A stretch of DNA of 64,000 nt from Bacteroides sp. (GCA_023665085.1 JAMPEQ010000010.1:1-64000); one strand, 5' to 3'; positions 33,601 through 43,280 are shown, numbered from the stretch's first letter. Numbers and translations are program-made. The notes: generated by a model from the sequence alone, not told the origin.

Positions 33601-36600
33601 TGACAGAAACGGTAAATGCAAGCCTAAGAGCAATGATGCTTGTTCGGCAAAGATAACATGCACTGTATATGATTATATGGGTGATGAGTGTTCGGCAAGC
33701 GTATATATTTCATTTGCAAGAACAGAGGCAACCGGAGTTACTCTTGATAAAGAAAGTATTGCCGGCGGCAAAATCGGTGAAACTCAGCAGTTAAAAGCTA
33801 CTGTTTCTCCAACAGGCACTGTAGGTGCAGGTGTCGGTTCTGCAAGCTGTAAGGATGTATTCTGGACCTCAAGTGATTCTAATATTGCAAAAGTTTCAAA
33901 TGGTGAAATTCTTGAAGACGGAACAAAGCTTGAGCCGGGAACGGTAACCTTTGTTGAGGGCGGCGACTGTATTATCACAGCAACAACATATGACGGCGGT
34001 TATACTGCTCAGTGTGCCGTAAATGTTGTTACAAACTATACTGCACTTACACTCCTTTATAATCAGTATAATGATCTTGAACTTAATTCAGACAACTATT
34101 ATCCTGACAGCTGGGAATTTTATACGAAAGCCATGAGTAAGGCAAAATCAATGCTTGAAAGCAATGATTCTTCGCAGAAAGAGGTTAATAATATGTACGC
34201 AGAGCTTGAAACTGCGTATAAGAGCCTCAGAAAATATAATTATCTTACCAGAATTGAGCTTTATCTTGACGGTGAAGCAACAAAAGACTTTTATCAGTAT
34301 AATTTAGGCTTGCTGACCGAAGGCTTCAGCTATAAGAATGCGGAGCTGGATCTCAACGTAAGGCTTTATCCTAACAATGCTTCTTACAATACAGTTGAGT
34401 GGGTATCATCAAATCCTGAAAAAATTTCAGTATCAAGTGACGGTAAATGTAAGCCTACGGCTAATGAGTCTTGTTATGGTATGATTTCATGTACAGTAAC
34501 AGACCATTTCGGAAATGCATTTACTGATTCAGTTTGGGTATCTTTTGCTTATACCCCTGTTACTGAGCTTAAGCTTAGCGAATATAATATTGCAGGCGAA
34601 ATAGGTGCATCCTATCCGTTAAAATGTACAGTTTATCCTACAGGCAGTTCATTAACTCACGTTGGTGCTGCAAGTATTCAGGATTATTACTGGGAGAGTG
34701 ATGACGAAAGTGTTGCGACAGTTGATGAAAACGGACTTGTTACCTTTGTAAGCACAGGTGCCACAATTATAAGAGCTGTTTCTTATGACGGCGGTATCAG
34801 TGCCGAATGCTTAGCGTCTACTAATGGTGACAGAACAGCACTTATAAAAGCTCTTAATGAATATAAAGATGTTGAACTGACAGATTATGTTGCAGAATAT
34901 TCTGCCCTGTTTAAAGCGGCTTATGAGAATGCTGAAAGGGCATTGACTGATTACAGCTATACTCAGCAGGATATTGATGATGCTGCTAATAGACTTATTG
35001 AAGCATATAATAATATGCTTCAGCATCCATACGTAAAGGTGCAGTTAATAAATCTGAATTATGCTTCATTCAAGGATCCTACATTAGCGATTAAGCCAAC
35101 ACAGATGTCATCAGGTACTATTGGTGACAATGATGCAGTATCTGTTCATCTTACATCTTCTTATGCAGACTATTGTTCCAACAATTATATTACGATAACA
35201 CCTTCTGTATATCCTGCTGATGCAATGTACAAGAGCATTGAGTGGAATGTTGACAGCTCAGAAGGTATTAAGAAGCTCTCTGTCGATAATGGTGCAGTTA
35301 CCGTTACACCCAGTGAACGAAAGACAGGCGGATGGGCAATTCTTACAGTAAAATTGGTTGATGACTATAACAGAGAGTTTACAAGAACTATCTATGTTAC
35401 TTTAAGTAAAAATGTCTGCACAGGTATTGATATTACTGAAAGCAGCAGAACTGTTTATGCAGATGCAGATGTAAGCGCTATTCCTTATACACTTTCCGGC
35501 TCTCCTGAATTTAAGAATGTTATATGGAGCAGCAGCAATACTGATGTTGTTACAGTTGATGAAAACGGAAATATAAAGCCGGTTGAAAAAGGATCTGCTG
35601 TAATTACAGCAAAAACTATTGACGGCGGTTACAGCGATACTATCGAAATAAACGTTCAGACTAATTTCAGTAATCTCGCTTCAAAATATGACTACTGCTA
35701 TGAGGTTATTCAGGAATCACAGATCGGATATACCTATACTGAGGCATCTCTTAACAATCTTATCGAGACAGCTGCAGATGCAAAGCTTATGCTTGACGAA
35801 AAGCTTGCTTCGCAGACACAGGTTAATGAGATGATAGAACGACTTGAGGAGGCTTATAATTCACTTATATTCTATATCCCTGTTGAAAGTGTAGATATTA
35901 CATTTGAAGAAGCGGATAATGTTACAAGCGCCAATAAAGGCTTTATTACATATTCAGGTCTGACGATTAACAGAAAGAGCATTAATCTTAAGCCTGTATT
36001 CAATGATGAAAATGCAGAATATGCAGAGCTTAAGTGGAGTTCTTCGAATCCTGATATTACAGTTGATGAAAATACCGGTGTAGTTACAAATACAAGTGCA
36101 AGTGCAGGTTTCACAAGAATAACCTGCACGGTAACAAATGTGTTTAACAAAACTTGCTCTGCTGATGTTTATGTAGCGTTCTCACGCTATGCTGCATCAG
36201 GAATAAGCTTTAATGATGAAATGGTATTCGGTGCTCCTGCAAATACTGTTGCTTTAGCCCCGAAAATCGAAAATTCCGCAAATATAACATCAGGCACAAT
36301 GATTGTTAAAGACTGCATTTATACAAGTGATAATCCTGACATTGCATCAGTTGACCAAAATGGTGTGGTTACATTTCTCACACAGGGCGTGACAACTATT
36401 ACAGCCGTATCTATTGACGGTGGATTTACTGCCGCAATTCAGGCTTATACTACATGGGATACCACAGCTCTTAAAGCGGCAATGGAAGACGCTGAAAAGC
36501 TTGTGTATACTGATTATGCATATGATTATGGTATGGCGTTTAAATCTGCATATGAAAATGCTCAGGTGGTTTATGCAAATGTTTATGCCGAGCAGAATGA

Positions 36601-37285
36601 AATCGACAATGCCTGCTCCGCACTGACTGAGGCTATAACCCAGCTTAATGGACATGAATTTGTAAAGCCTGTTATTAGTCTTGTTCAGAATGAAACAGAG
36701 CTTAGTATAAATCCTTTAGTTCAGGTGGATACTGCTTCACAGTCTACAGAAATTAATCTAGTATTAAATGATGGTGCAATGGTCAGCGCATCTGATATTA
36801 TCATTAATGAAGAAAACGGCGTATCAGCTGCAGTAAACGGCAGCACAATTTCAGTTACCAAAACTGCCGAAAAGGGAAATCTGGTTGTTACTGTTGAAGT
36901 GATTGATGATTACGGCAGAAAATATACAAAGTCATACAGCATGAGTATTATTGATACGGTTGTTCTTGTAACGGATATTACACTTACTGTTGACGGAGCG
37001 GAGGCAGGAGCATCATATGTAAAATCCTGCGGCGGCTCTTACACCAAGTATCAGTCATTCACAATCGGATATATTCCAAATCCTGAAAATGCTAATGCAA
37101 TAACATCAGTTACATATAAATCTTCTGCTGATAATTATATTAAAATTGATGAAAATGGTGTAGTAACGCTTTCAGCATTGGCAATAGCTCGTTCTTCATA
37201 TACTTCGTTAATTACATGTACCGTTGAAAATTCAGACGGCACTAAGGTTTCAAAAACAATTAATGTTACAATCACAAGAGCGTAG
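30617..37285 (+). CDS. Giant secreted Big_2/FIVAR-repeat protein
   Basis: About 2,222 residues from the ATG at 30617. Upstream in-frame starts exist (30563, 30581, TTG 30599) and no ribosome site is decisive. A signal peptide ends near AFA. The chain alternates bacterial Ig-like Big_2 domains (motif W.SS(D/N)...(V/I)..(N/D)G...; ITC.V.D..G..., repeated more than ten times) with five helical 60-70-residue modules resembling FIVAR. The helical modules lie near 33.2, 34.05, 34.85, 35.7 and 36.5 kb, giving a unit of about 0.8 kb. No LPXTG, S-layer or dockerin end is visible. It is probably an extracellular or cell-surface adhesin or glycan-contact protein. It is followed 13 nt later by a second secreted protein. 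Confidence 0.8.
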   Translation: MKKRMSKRIISSFLAVLIAFGGIIPAMSAFAANGVEGYYDIELAYKDTDTLIPTYIDDTSADPAPYVEYMTEGDELSLTYKLIDTAMPDNSYIKWYSETPTLVDVDQNGLVKAFDSSKGAVIRTWIDNEVKTVPLVGSILATILEKALFNDTVNVDTMDTDAIVAIVEVAFGSDSLLDKWIESYRGELIDSLRYYLDHINSNIHVQLCAGDGTVLDDDYVQIVVQRSNEWYANFLPNGTHITNKSQINTTVAVGSTVQLYAVTTPVRLEYGVVYSVKSSSIFDKGKVVATVDDSGLVTFKNTGKVTIMVSPDTEQVIQNILALINKFYEINGEMIDSDKVAEILIKYVGLDINRNVLAAILDACFAIADIAGGAADPVKLTATAAKLIGNLVMQFKYNDTITFNVVEAQPLTDFKIDGPNEKVRKITGEETIIHPVQEGAQIQLEIIDIVPEIGDTSDITWRSSDPSIASIDSKTGVVTGRDAGASLGAISMQTCTIYAVSAANNIERSYEITVRGKAGNYISDADIVGDMYLEMGEETDFVYTVYPKRVASSNYLYASWGLVTGEDEEGNTTYAWADAENPAVTEFASIDAKGHYTVLGGGECEIALQLKTGYYLSNGKFFEISSLIKTAVITNGIPVERIVITPTSATSNGSLSEPKLINVEGNEYTYTTVYKSVAEGYLGNGAVVSAQIYPENASNQNLKWVVDNGYYESSVSDDTHTATVKQKAAHEVADTFNIYAVSEDGTIKSNVVTVTVTRNRAIDNKIVGDNNNEIENIDIIRGRNADAKHKISFDGSWTSTAYACYKCNWYSTDESVFTVETLNNDNRDARITGVDVGTATLVCVSADGGIEDTCQVTVYPDKDYLRNIVNLCDNTVIIRTKENASLYKTYMNKLDLAYYVLYDEPMASQTVCDTYADELLTAFYRLGGFVGISGINILDKDGNAVNNKFIRVNVDKIGLSSDYTKYSYDFDYSILPKTAMYSNVKWTSSDANVIVDRNGKCKPKSNDACSAKITCTVYDYMGDECSASVYISFARTEATGVTLDKESIAGGKIGETQQLKATVSPTGTVGAGVGSASCKDVFWTSSDSNIAKVSNGEILEDGTKLEPGTVTFVEGGDCIITATTYDGGYTAQCAVNVVTNYTALTLLYNQYNDLELNSDNYYPDSWEFYTKAMSKAKSMLESNDSSQKEVNNMYAELETAYKSLRKYNYLTRIELYLDGEATKDFYQYNLGLLTEGFSYKNAELDLNVRLYPNNASYNTVEWVSSNPEKISVSSDGKCKPTANESCYGMISCTVTDHFGNAFTDSVWVSFAYTPVTELKLSEYNIAGEIGASYPLKCTVYPTGSSLTHVGAASIQDYYWESDDESVATVDENGLVTFVSTGATIIRAVSYDGGISAECLASTNGDRTALIKALNEYKDVELTDYVAEYSALFKAAYENAERALTDYSYTQQDIDDAANRLIEAYNNMLQHPYVKVQLINLNYASFKDPTLAIKPTQMSSGTIGDNDAVSVHLTSSYADYCSNNYITITPSVYPADAMYKSIEWNVDSSEGIKKLSVDNGAVTVTPSERKTGGWAILTVKLVDDYNREFTRTIYVTLSKNVCTGIDITESSRTVYADADVSAIPYTLSGSPEFKNVIWSSSNTDVVTVDENGNIKPVEKGSAVITAKTIDGGYSDTIEINVQTNFSNLASKYDYCYEVIQESQIGYTYTEASLNNLIETAADAKLMLDEKLASQTQVNEMIERLEEAYNSLIFYIPVESVDITFEEADNVTSANKGFITYSGLTINRKSINLKPVFNDENAEYAELKWSSSNPDITVDENTGVVTNTSASAGFTRITCTVTNVFNKTCSADVYVAFSRYAASGISFNDEMVFGAPANTVALAPKIENSANITSGTMIVKDCIYTSDNPDIASVDQNGVVTFLTQGVTTITAVSIDGGFTAAIQAYTTWDTTALKAAMEDAEKLVYTDYAYDYGMAFKSAYENAQVVYANVYAEQNEIDNACSALTEAITQLNGHEFVKPVISLVQNETELSINPLVQVDTASQSTEINLVLNDGAMVSASDIIINEENGVSAAVNGSTISVTKTAEKGNLVVTVEVIDDYGRKYTKSYSMSIIDTVVLVTDITLTVDGAEAGASYVKSCGGSYTKYQSFTIGYIPNPENANAITSVTYKSSADNYIKIDENGVVTLSALAIARSSYTSLITCTVENSDGTKVSKTINVTITRA

Positions 37286-37298
37286 GAGGGTGAAATAA

Positions 37299-38663
37299 AT
37301 GAATAAAAATATAAAAAAATTAATTTCACTTCTCACTGCTCTGGTTGTTGTAATCGGAACAATGGCAATGGGGTTTTCTGCATTTGGCGATGATGGTATT
37401 GCTATTGATGAGGTTAATTTTCCTGATTATAATTTCAGAAAAATAATACTGGAAAGATTTGATGAGCCTGATGCAGAAACAGGTAAGGGCGACAAAGTTC
37501 TCAGCCTCAGCGAAAGAGATGACACTTTGATTTCAATATCCGGTATAATAGATGAATATTATGCCGATGAAGATATGGAAATAAAAACTCTTAAGGGAAT
37601 TGAGTTTTTTACTAACCTTACAAATTTGTACTGCGGAAGGATAGGCCTCGAGGAGTTAGATGTTACACAGCTTTCAAAGCTGACTACAATCAGCTGCGGC
37701 GGAAATTATCTTACTACACTTGATTTAAGCAAAAATTTCAATTTGATTACTGTTCAGTGTTCTGATAATGATTTAGAAGAGTTGATTCTTCCTGAAAACA
37801 GTAAAATAAATATGCTTCACTGCTATGCAAACAATCTAACATCAATTGATACTAAAAGGCTCAGCAATATTACCGCTTTCAGATGTGACCAGAATAAGCT
37901 TACTGAGCTTGATTTGACAGGCCTCACAAAACTTACACAGTTAAAATGCTTAAGAAATCATCTGCGAGTTCTCGATTTGAGCCATACAGCGATATCAAAT
38001 GCTGTAAGAGATGATTACAGTCCGCAGAACATTACTGTTGAGGCAGAGCAGTTTCTTGGTGAAATCCGTGTTCCTTTTGCAAACAGCGGTTTAACGTCAA
38101 GTAATTATATGGGCTGCTCTCTTGATGAATATGAAGACTGCTATTTCGATTTTGATTATTTTATAGTATCAGATGTGTCTCAAATCAGTGATGGTATTGA
38201 TTATGAATGTTATCCTAATAAAGAGGATGCAGCAGATATGCTCGTGCATATTGATGTTGAACGTAATTTTTATCAGGTGGATTTCTATGATGATGAGACA
38301 TGTTCAAATCATATAGGAAGAAGCTTTGCAGATGCGGGCGAAGAGGTTGATACACCAGCAATAACAAACAATCCACAGTGCAAAATATTTGATAAATGGA
38401 GCAGTGATCTTACAAATGTTAATGAGGACATGAGCGTTTATGCTGTATGGAAGGATAACCACAATTATAAAGCCGTATCTTTAGGCAGTGACGGTGATAC
38501 GGTTTCAGTTAATTGCAGTGATTGCGGCAGCAGCTACACTGTAAGCTTTATTTCAGTTGTAAATTCAAAAACAGGCGATATCAAATTTGATGCGAATGTT
38601 GATGTAACAGGTGACGGATACATTAATGCAAAGGATTATGCGGTTCTGAATAAACTCAGATAA
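37299..38663 (+). CDS. Secreted leucine-rich repeat protein with dockerin-like C-terminus
   Basis: 454 residues with a signal peptide (about 6-30). Residues about 95-235 contain internalin-type leucine-rich repeats (LTNLYCG, LTTISCGGNYLTTLDLS, FRCDQNKLTELDLT). An InlB-like B-repeat follows (FDKWSSDLTNVNEDMSVYAVW). The last residues hold one calcium-loop and helix, DVTGDGYINAKDYAVLNKL, like a single dockerin I repeat; normal dockerins have two. AGGAGGGTG precedes the ATG. Co-transcription with the giant Ig-like protein is likely. A role in attachment to a surface complex is an inference. Confidence 0.8.
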   Translation: MNKNIKKLISLLTALVVVIGTMAMGFSAFGDDGIAIDEVNFPDYNFRKIILERFDEPDAETGKGDKVLSLSERDDTLISISGIIDEYYADEDMEIKTLKGIEFFTNLTNLYCGRIGLEELDVTQLSKLTTISCGGNYLTTLDLSKNFNLITVQCSDNDLEELILPENSKINMLHCYANNLTSIDTKRLSNITAFRCDQNKLTELDLTGLTKLTQLKCLRNHLRVLDLSHTAISNAVRDDYSPQNITVEAEQFLGEIRVPFANSGLTSSNYMGCSLDEYEDCYFDFDYFIVSDVSQISDGIDYECYPNKEDAADMLVHIDVERNFYQVDFYDDETCSNHIGRSFADAGEEVDTPAITNNPQCKIFDKWSSDLTNVNEDMSVYAVWKDNHNYKAVSLGSDGDTVSVNCSDCGSSYTVSFISVVNSKTGDIKFDANVDVTGDGYINAKDYAVLNKLR

Positions 38664-38680
38664 TTTTGAGTAAAATTGAT

Positions 38681-38725
38681 GACGGTTTGATGTATGGAAT
38701 TTCATATATCGGACCGTCTTTTTTT
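38681..38725 (+). terminator. Terminator after the LRR gene
   Basis: A 16-bp stem with a few G-T or mismatched pairs (38681-38696 with 38703-38718) and a long T run. Confidence 0.8.
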
Positions 38726-38776
38726 ATACAATTTTATGTAAGCTGTCTAATAAATTCCATTGATTGTAATTATTTC

Positions 38777-38805
38777 TTGCATTACAGGTAAAAATAATAT
38801 ATAAT
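38777..38805 (+). promoter_or_regulatory. Promoter of the pgk operon
   Basis: TTGCAT (38777-38782), 17 nt, TATAAT (38800-38805), about 50 nt before the pgk start, with AGAGAGG as ribosome site. Confidence 0.7.
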
Positions 38806-38857
38806 TATATAGAAATTTCAGCAAATAAAAAATTTTTAATATAGAGAGGTAATAGCA

Positions 38858-40057
38858 ATGGACGCATTAAACAAAAAAACTATTGAAGATATTGACGTAA
38901 AAGGCAAAAAAGTTCTTGCACGTTGTGACTTTAATGTTCCGCTTAAGGATGGCGAAATCACAAACGACAAAAGAATTGTAGCTGCCCTTCCTACTATTAA
39001 ATATCTTATGGAAAATGGCGCAAAGGTTATTCTTTGTTCTCATCTTGGCAGACCAAAGGGTGAATACAAGCCTGAATTTTCTCTTGCTCCTGTAGCAAAG
39101 AAGCTTTCAGAGTATCTTGGTGTTGAGGTTAAGCTTGCAGAAGATCCTGAGGTTGTCGGTGAAAATGCTAAGACAATGGCTGCTGAGCTTAAAGACGGCG
39201 AGGTTATGCTTCTTGAAAATGTAAGGTACAGATCAGAAGAAACAAAGAACGAGGAGAACTTCTCAAAAGAGCTTGCTTCTCTTGCAGATATATTTGTAAA
39301 TGATGCTTTTGGTACAGCTCACAGAGCTCACTGCTCAACAACAGGTGTTGCAGCATTTCTTCCGGCAGTATGCGGTTATCTTATCCAGAAAGAAATCAAG
39401 TTTATGGGTGGTGCTCTTGCTGAGCCTAAGAGACCTCTTGTTGCAATTCTCGGCGGTGCAAAGGTATCAGATAAAATCGGTGTAATCTCAAATCTTATAG
39501 AAAAGTGCGATACTATCATTATCGGCGGTGGTATGGCTTATACATTTATGAAATATCTTGGTCACAACATTGGTGACTCTCTTCTTGAGGCTGACTGGGT
39601 TGAAAAAGCAGGCGAAATGATGAAATCTGCTGAGGAAAAGGGTGTTAAGTTCCTTATTCCTGTTGATAACAAGGTTGGTAAAGAGTATGACGAAAATACA
39701 GAGTCACAGGTTGTAAACAGTGATGAAATTCCTGACGGCTGGATGGGACTTGATATCGGTCCTAAGTCACAGAAGATGTTTGCAGATGCTGTTAAGGATG
39801 CAGGCACAGTAATCTGGAATGGTCCTATGGGTGTTTCAGAGTGGGATAACTTTGCAGCAGGCACAATCTGCGTTGCAAAGGCTGTTGCCGAAAGCGGTGC
39901 TATCTCAGTTATCGGTGGCGGTGATTCAGTTGCAGCTGTTACAAAGCTTGGATTTGCTGATAAGATGAGCCATATTTCAACAGGCGGCGGTGCTTCTCTT
40001 GAATTCCTTGAGGGTAAGGACTTACCTGGTATCTGTGCTCTTGCAGACAAAGACTAA
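38858..40057 (+). CDS. pgk: Phosphoglycerate kinase
   Basis: Makes ATP and 3-phosphoglycerate from 1,3-bisphosphoglycerate. The 399 residues are full length. [11 protein letters not shown] and [10 protein letters not shown] bind substrate, [10 protein letters not shown] is the hinge, and the nucleotide loop is [11 protein letters not shown]. It is the first gene of a pgk-tpiA-gpmI cluster. Codon choice is biased to a few codons (for example GCT, CTT, AAG), as expected for a highly expressed gene. Confidence 0.98.
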   Translation: MDALNKKTIEDIDVKGKKVLARCDFNVPLKDGEITNDKRIVAALPTIKYLMENGAKVILCSHLGRPKGEYKPEFSLAPVAKKLSEYLGVEVKLAEDPEVVGENAKTMAAELKDGEVMLLENVRYRSEETKNEENFSKELASLADIFVNDAFGTAHRAHCSTTGVAAFLPAVCGYLIQKEIKFMGGALAEPKRPLVAILGGAKVSDKIGVISNLIEKCDTIIIGGGMAYTFMKYLGHNIGDSLLEADWVEKAGEMMKSAEEKGVKFLIPVDNKVGKEYDENTESQVVNSDEIPDGWMGLDIGPKSQKMFADAVKDAGTVIWNGPMGVSEWDNFAAGTICVAKAVAESGAISVIGGGDSVAAVTKLGFADKMSHISTGGGASLEFLEGKDLPGICALADKD

Positions 40058-40098
40058 TTTAGTATTAATAATTATTTTAATAAAAGAGGTATATAGAT

Positions 40099-40866
40099 AT
40101 GAACAAAGCTCTTAGAAAAGCAGTTATCGCAGGTAACTGGAAAATGAACAATACTCCTGCAGAAACAACTGCACTCATCAATGAAATGAAGCCACTTGTT
40201 GCTGATGCTGATTGTGATGTAATAATCTGTGCTCCTTTCGTTGATCTTCAGGCTGCTCTTGATGCTGCAGAGGGATCAAATATTATGATTGGTGCAGAAA
40301 ACTGTCACTGGGCTGCAAGCGGTGCTTTTACTGCTGAGGTTTCAGCTCCTATGCTTAAGGCAATGGGTGTTCCTTATGTTATTATCGGTCACAGCGAAAG
40401 AAGACAGTATTTCGGTGAAACCGATGTTACTGTAAATAAAAGAGTTCGTGCAGCTCTTGACAACGGCTTAAAGGTAATCCTTTGCGTTGGCGAGGTTCTT
40501 GACGAAAGAGAGCAGGGCGTAACCTTTGAGGTTGTTGGTATGCAGACAAAGATTGCTCTTCAGGGTGTAACTGCTGAGGAACTCAAAAATGTAATTATTG
40601 CTTATGAGCCTGTATGGGCTATCGGCACAGGTAAAACTGCAACTGCTGATCAGGCAGACGAAGTAAACGGTTATATTCGTCAGGTTATCGCTGAGCTTTA
40701 TGATCAGGCTGCTGCTGATGCTTTTGTTGTTCAGTACGGTGGTTCTATGAATGCTAAGAATGCCGATGAGCTTCTTGCAAAAGAGAATGTTGACGGTGGT
40801 CTTATCGGCGGTGCTTCATTGAAGGCTGAGGATTTCTCAATCATCGTAAAAGCTGCAAGCAAATAA
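40099..40866 (+). CDS. tpiA: Triosephosphate isomerase
   Basis: Interconverts dihydroxyacetone phosphate and glyceraldehyde 3-phosphate; 255 residues. GNWKMN carries the catalytic Lys, VIIGHSERR the catalytic His, and AYEPVWAIGTGKTA the catalytic Glu and the flexible loop 6. AGAGG precedes the ATG. It lies 41 nt after pgk. Confidence 0.98.
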   Translation: MNKALRKAVIAGNWKMNNTPAETTALINEMKPLVADADCDVIICAPFVDLQAALDAAEGSNIMIGAENCHWAASGAFTAEVSAPMLKAMGVPYVIIGHSERRQYFGETDVTVNKRVRAALDNGLKVILCVGEVLDEREQGVTFEVVGMQTKIALQGVTAEELKNVIIAYEPVWAIGTGKTATADQADEVNGYIRQVIAELYDQAAADAFVVQYGGSMNAKNADELLAKENVDGGLIGGASLKAEDFSIIVKAASK

Positions 40867-40890
40867 AAACAGTTAGATAAAAATTTATTT

Positions 40891-40910
40891 GGGTGGGTTA
40901 ATTCCCACCC
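40891..40910 (+). promoter_or_regulatory. Intra-operon hairpin between tpiA and gpmI
   Basis: GGGTGGG (40891-40897) pairs with CCCACCC (40904-40910) around a 6-nt loop, extended by A/T pairs. No real T run follows, so partial termination or transcript processing is more likely than a full stop. Confidence 0.5.
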
Positions 40911-40945
40911 ATTTAACTATGGAAACTACGGAGGATTTTATAATT

Positions 40946-42481
40946 ATGAAAAAGCCTGTTGTGCTTTGTATTATGGATGGTTTCGGCAAAAATGACAGTG
41001 ATTACGGCAACGCTGTTGCGGCTGCAAACAAAGTTAATTTAGACAAAATAATGGCTTCAAATCCTTACACTTATATTGGTGCTTCCGGACTTGATGTTGG
41101 TTTGCCTGACGGACAGATGGGTAACTCAGAGGTTGGGCATACAAATATCGGTGCAGGAAGAATTGTATATCAGGAGCTTACAAGAATTACAAAGTCTATT
41201 GAAGACGGTGACTTTTTTGATAACGAAGCTATGAGAACAGCTGTTCAGAATGCTATTGATAACAAAACATCACTTCATCTTATGGGACTTATGAGTGATG
41301 GCGGTGTTCATTCTCACAATTCTCATATCTGGGCAATTGTTGAGCTTGCTAAAAAAATGGGACTTGAAAAGGTATATCTGCATTGCATTATGGACGGACG
41401 TGATGTTCCCCCCACAAGCGGTAAGGATTTTGTTGCTGATGCAATCAGCAAGCTTAATGAAATCGGTGTCGGCAAGATTGCTACAGTAGTCGGCAGATAT
41501 TACGCAATGGACAGAGATAATAACTGGGACAGAGTTAAGAAAGCTTATGATGCACTTGTGTTTGGAAAGGGCATTCAGACTGATGATCCGGTAAAGGCTA
41601 TTGAAGAGTCATATGAAAAGGTTGATGCAGATGGTAAAAATGTTACTGATGAATTCATTGAGCCTACAGTATGCCTTGAAAATGAGGGCAGAGTAAGTGA
41701 GAATGACAGTGTTGTTTTCTTCAACTTCCGTCCTGACAGAGCAAGAGAAATTACAAGAACTTTTGTTGACGATGATTTCAGTGGTTTTGAAAGAGACCGT
41801 ATTCCTGTAACATATGTATGTATGACACAGTATGATGCAACAATGCCTAACGTATTAGTTGCTTTTAAGCCGCAGAGCCTTGCTAATACTCTTGGTGAGT
41901 ATCTTGCAAATAACAATATGACTCAGCTTCGTATTGCAGAAACAGAGAAGTATGCTCATGTAACATTCTTCTTCAACGGCGGTGTTGAGGCTGTAAATGA
42001 GGGTGAGGACAGAATTCTTATTCCTTCACCCAAGGTTGCTACTTATGATATGAAACCTGAGATGAGTGCGTATGAGGTTTCAGAAAAGCTTGATGAAGCT
42101 GTTCTTTCAGGTAAATATGATGTTGTTATTGTAAACTTTGCTAACTGCGATATGGTTGGTCATACAGGTATCTTTGATGCAGCAGTAAGTGCTGTTGAGG
42201 CGGTTGATAAGTGTGTCGGCTCACTCTATGATGCAGTTATAAAAATGGGTGGTTGCCTGTTCATTACAGCAGACCATGGTAATGCTGATATAATGATGGA
42301 ACAGGACGGCTCGCCGTTTACTGCTCATACAACAAATCCTGTACCATTTGTTGCAGCAAACTGCGGTGACAATGTGGAACTCAGAGAGGGCGGAAAGCTT
42401 TGTGACATTGCTCCGACAATGCTAAAAATGCTTGGTCTCCCTCAGCCTGAAGAAATGACAGGTGTATCATTGATAAAGTAA
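40946..42481 (+). CDS. gpmI: Phosphoglycerate mutase, cofactor-independent
   Basis: Interconverts 3- and 2-phosphoglycerate with two Mn ions; 511 residues. The phosphoserine Ser61 is in GQMGNSEVGHTNIG. Metal ligands appear in IMDGFG, FANCDMVGHTG and TADHGNAD. The ATG at 40946 has GGAGG at 40930-40934; an upstream in-frame start crosses the hairpin and lacks a ribosome site. It is the last gene of the cluster before a strong terminator. Confidence 0.97.
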   Translation: MKKPVVLCIMDGFGKNDSDYGNAVAAANKVNLDKIMASNPYTYIGASGLDVGLPDGQMGNSEVGHTNIGAGRIVYQELTRITKSIEDGDFFDNEAMRTAVQNAIDNKTSLHLMGLMSDGGVHSHNSHIWAIVELAKKMGLEKVYLHCIMDGRDVPPTSGKDFVADAISKLNEIGVGKIATVVGRYYAMDRDNNWDRVKKAYDALVFGKGIQTDDPVKAIEESYEKVDADGKNVTDEFIEPTVCLENEGRVSENDSVVFFNFRPDRAREITRTFVDDDFSGFERDRIPVTYVCMTQYDATMPNVLVAFKPQSLANTLGEYLANNNMTQLRIAETEKYAHVTFFFNGGVEAVNEGEDRILIPSPKVATYDMKPEMSAYEVSEKLDEAVLSGKYDVVIVNFANCDMVGHTGIFDAAVSAVEAVDKCVGSLYDAVIKMGGCLFITADHGNADIMMEQDGSPFTAHTTNPVPFVAANCGDNVELREGGKLCDIAPTMLKMLGLPQPEEMTGVSLIK

Positions 42482-42485
42482 ATTA

Positions 42486-42514
42486 AAGGACCGATTATTC
42501 GGTCCTTGTTTTTT
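42486..42514 (+). terminator. Terminator after gpmI
   Basis: A perfect 9-bp stem (42486-42494 with 42499-42507) with a 4-nt loop and a T run. Confidence 0.9.
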
Positions 42515-42527
42515 AGAGGAATATTTA

Positions 42528-43280
42528 ATGGATAATACAAAAAAGTTCAGCGGAAGAGCAGAGAATTATACTAAAGGCAGACCGGGATATCCACAGGCTT
42601 TGATTGACAGCTTGTACAATAGTTATGGCTTTTCAGCTGATTGTACGATTGCTGATATAGGTGCAGGTACAGGAAAATTTTCAAGGCCTTTTTTGGAGAT
42701 GGGCAGTATAGTTTATCTTGTCGAGCCTAACGATGATATGCGCATTACCGCTGAAAAAGAGCTTTCCATATATAAAAATGCTATTTTCATCAACGGCAGT
42801 GCCGATATGACAGGTCTTGACGATTGTTCAGTGAATTTTGTTACGGCGGCGCAAGCGTTTCACTGGTTTGATGCTGATAAATTCAAAAATGAATGCAAAC
42901 GAATATTAAAGCCTGACGGAAAAGTTATTCTTGTATGGAACACCCGTGATATGAGCAGCGATTTTAATATTGAGAGTTATGAGGTTTACAGGAAATACTG
43001 CCCTGAATTTAAAGGCTATCATGGTGGAATGAAGGATGATGATCAGCGTATTTTTGAATTTTTTAATAATTCTTATGAGAAATCTGTATTTGAAAATCCC
43101 GTTGCATTTACCAAAGATAGATTTATAACAAGAAGTTTGTCAGCCTCATATTCACTTAAAAGCGGAGACAATAACTTTGATAACTATATTAGAGATTTGG
43201 AAACAGTGTTTGACAAGTTCAGTAAAAATGATGTTGTCATAATGAAAAATAATACGACTGCTTATATTGGAACAGTTTAA
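42528..43280 (+). CDS. Class I SAM-dependent methyltransferase
   Basis: A 250-residue protein. Motif I is IADIGAGTGKFSRPF, with an acidic VEPNDDM after beta-2 and LKPDGKVILVWN after beta-5. It resembles the methyltransferase type 11/25 group; the substrate cannot be inferred. AGAGG precedes the ATG. The next gene's ATG follows about 20 nt after the stop, so the methyltransferase and the HAD phosphatase are likely co-transcribed. Confidence 0.8.
   Translation: MDNTKKFSGRAENYTKGRPGYPQALIDSLYNSYGFSADCTIADIGAGTGKFSRPFLEMGSIVYLVEPNDDMRITAEKELSIYKNAIFINGSADMTGLDDCSVNFVTAAQAFHWFDADKFKNECKRILKPDGKVILVWNTRDMSSDFNIESYEVYRKYCPEFKGYHGGMKDDDQRIFEFFNNSYEKSVFENPVAFTKDRFITRSLSASYSLKSGDNNFDNYIRDLETVFDKFSKNDVVIMKNNTTAYIGTV

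Noticed and set aside
40889-40945. Longer gpmI start upstream of 40946
   Set aside because: It would be translated through the GGGTGGG hairpin with no ribosome site, and enzyme homology begins at the ATG at 40946 behind GGAGG.
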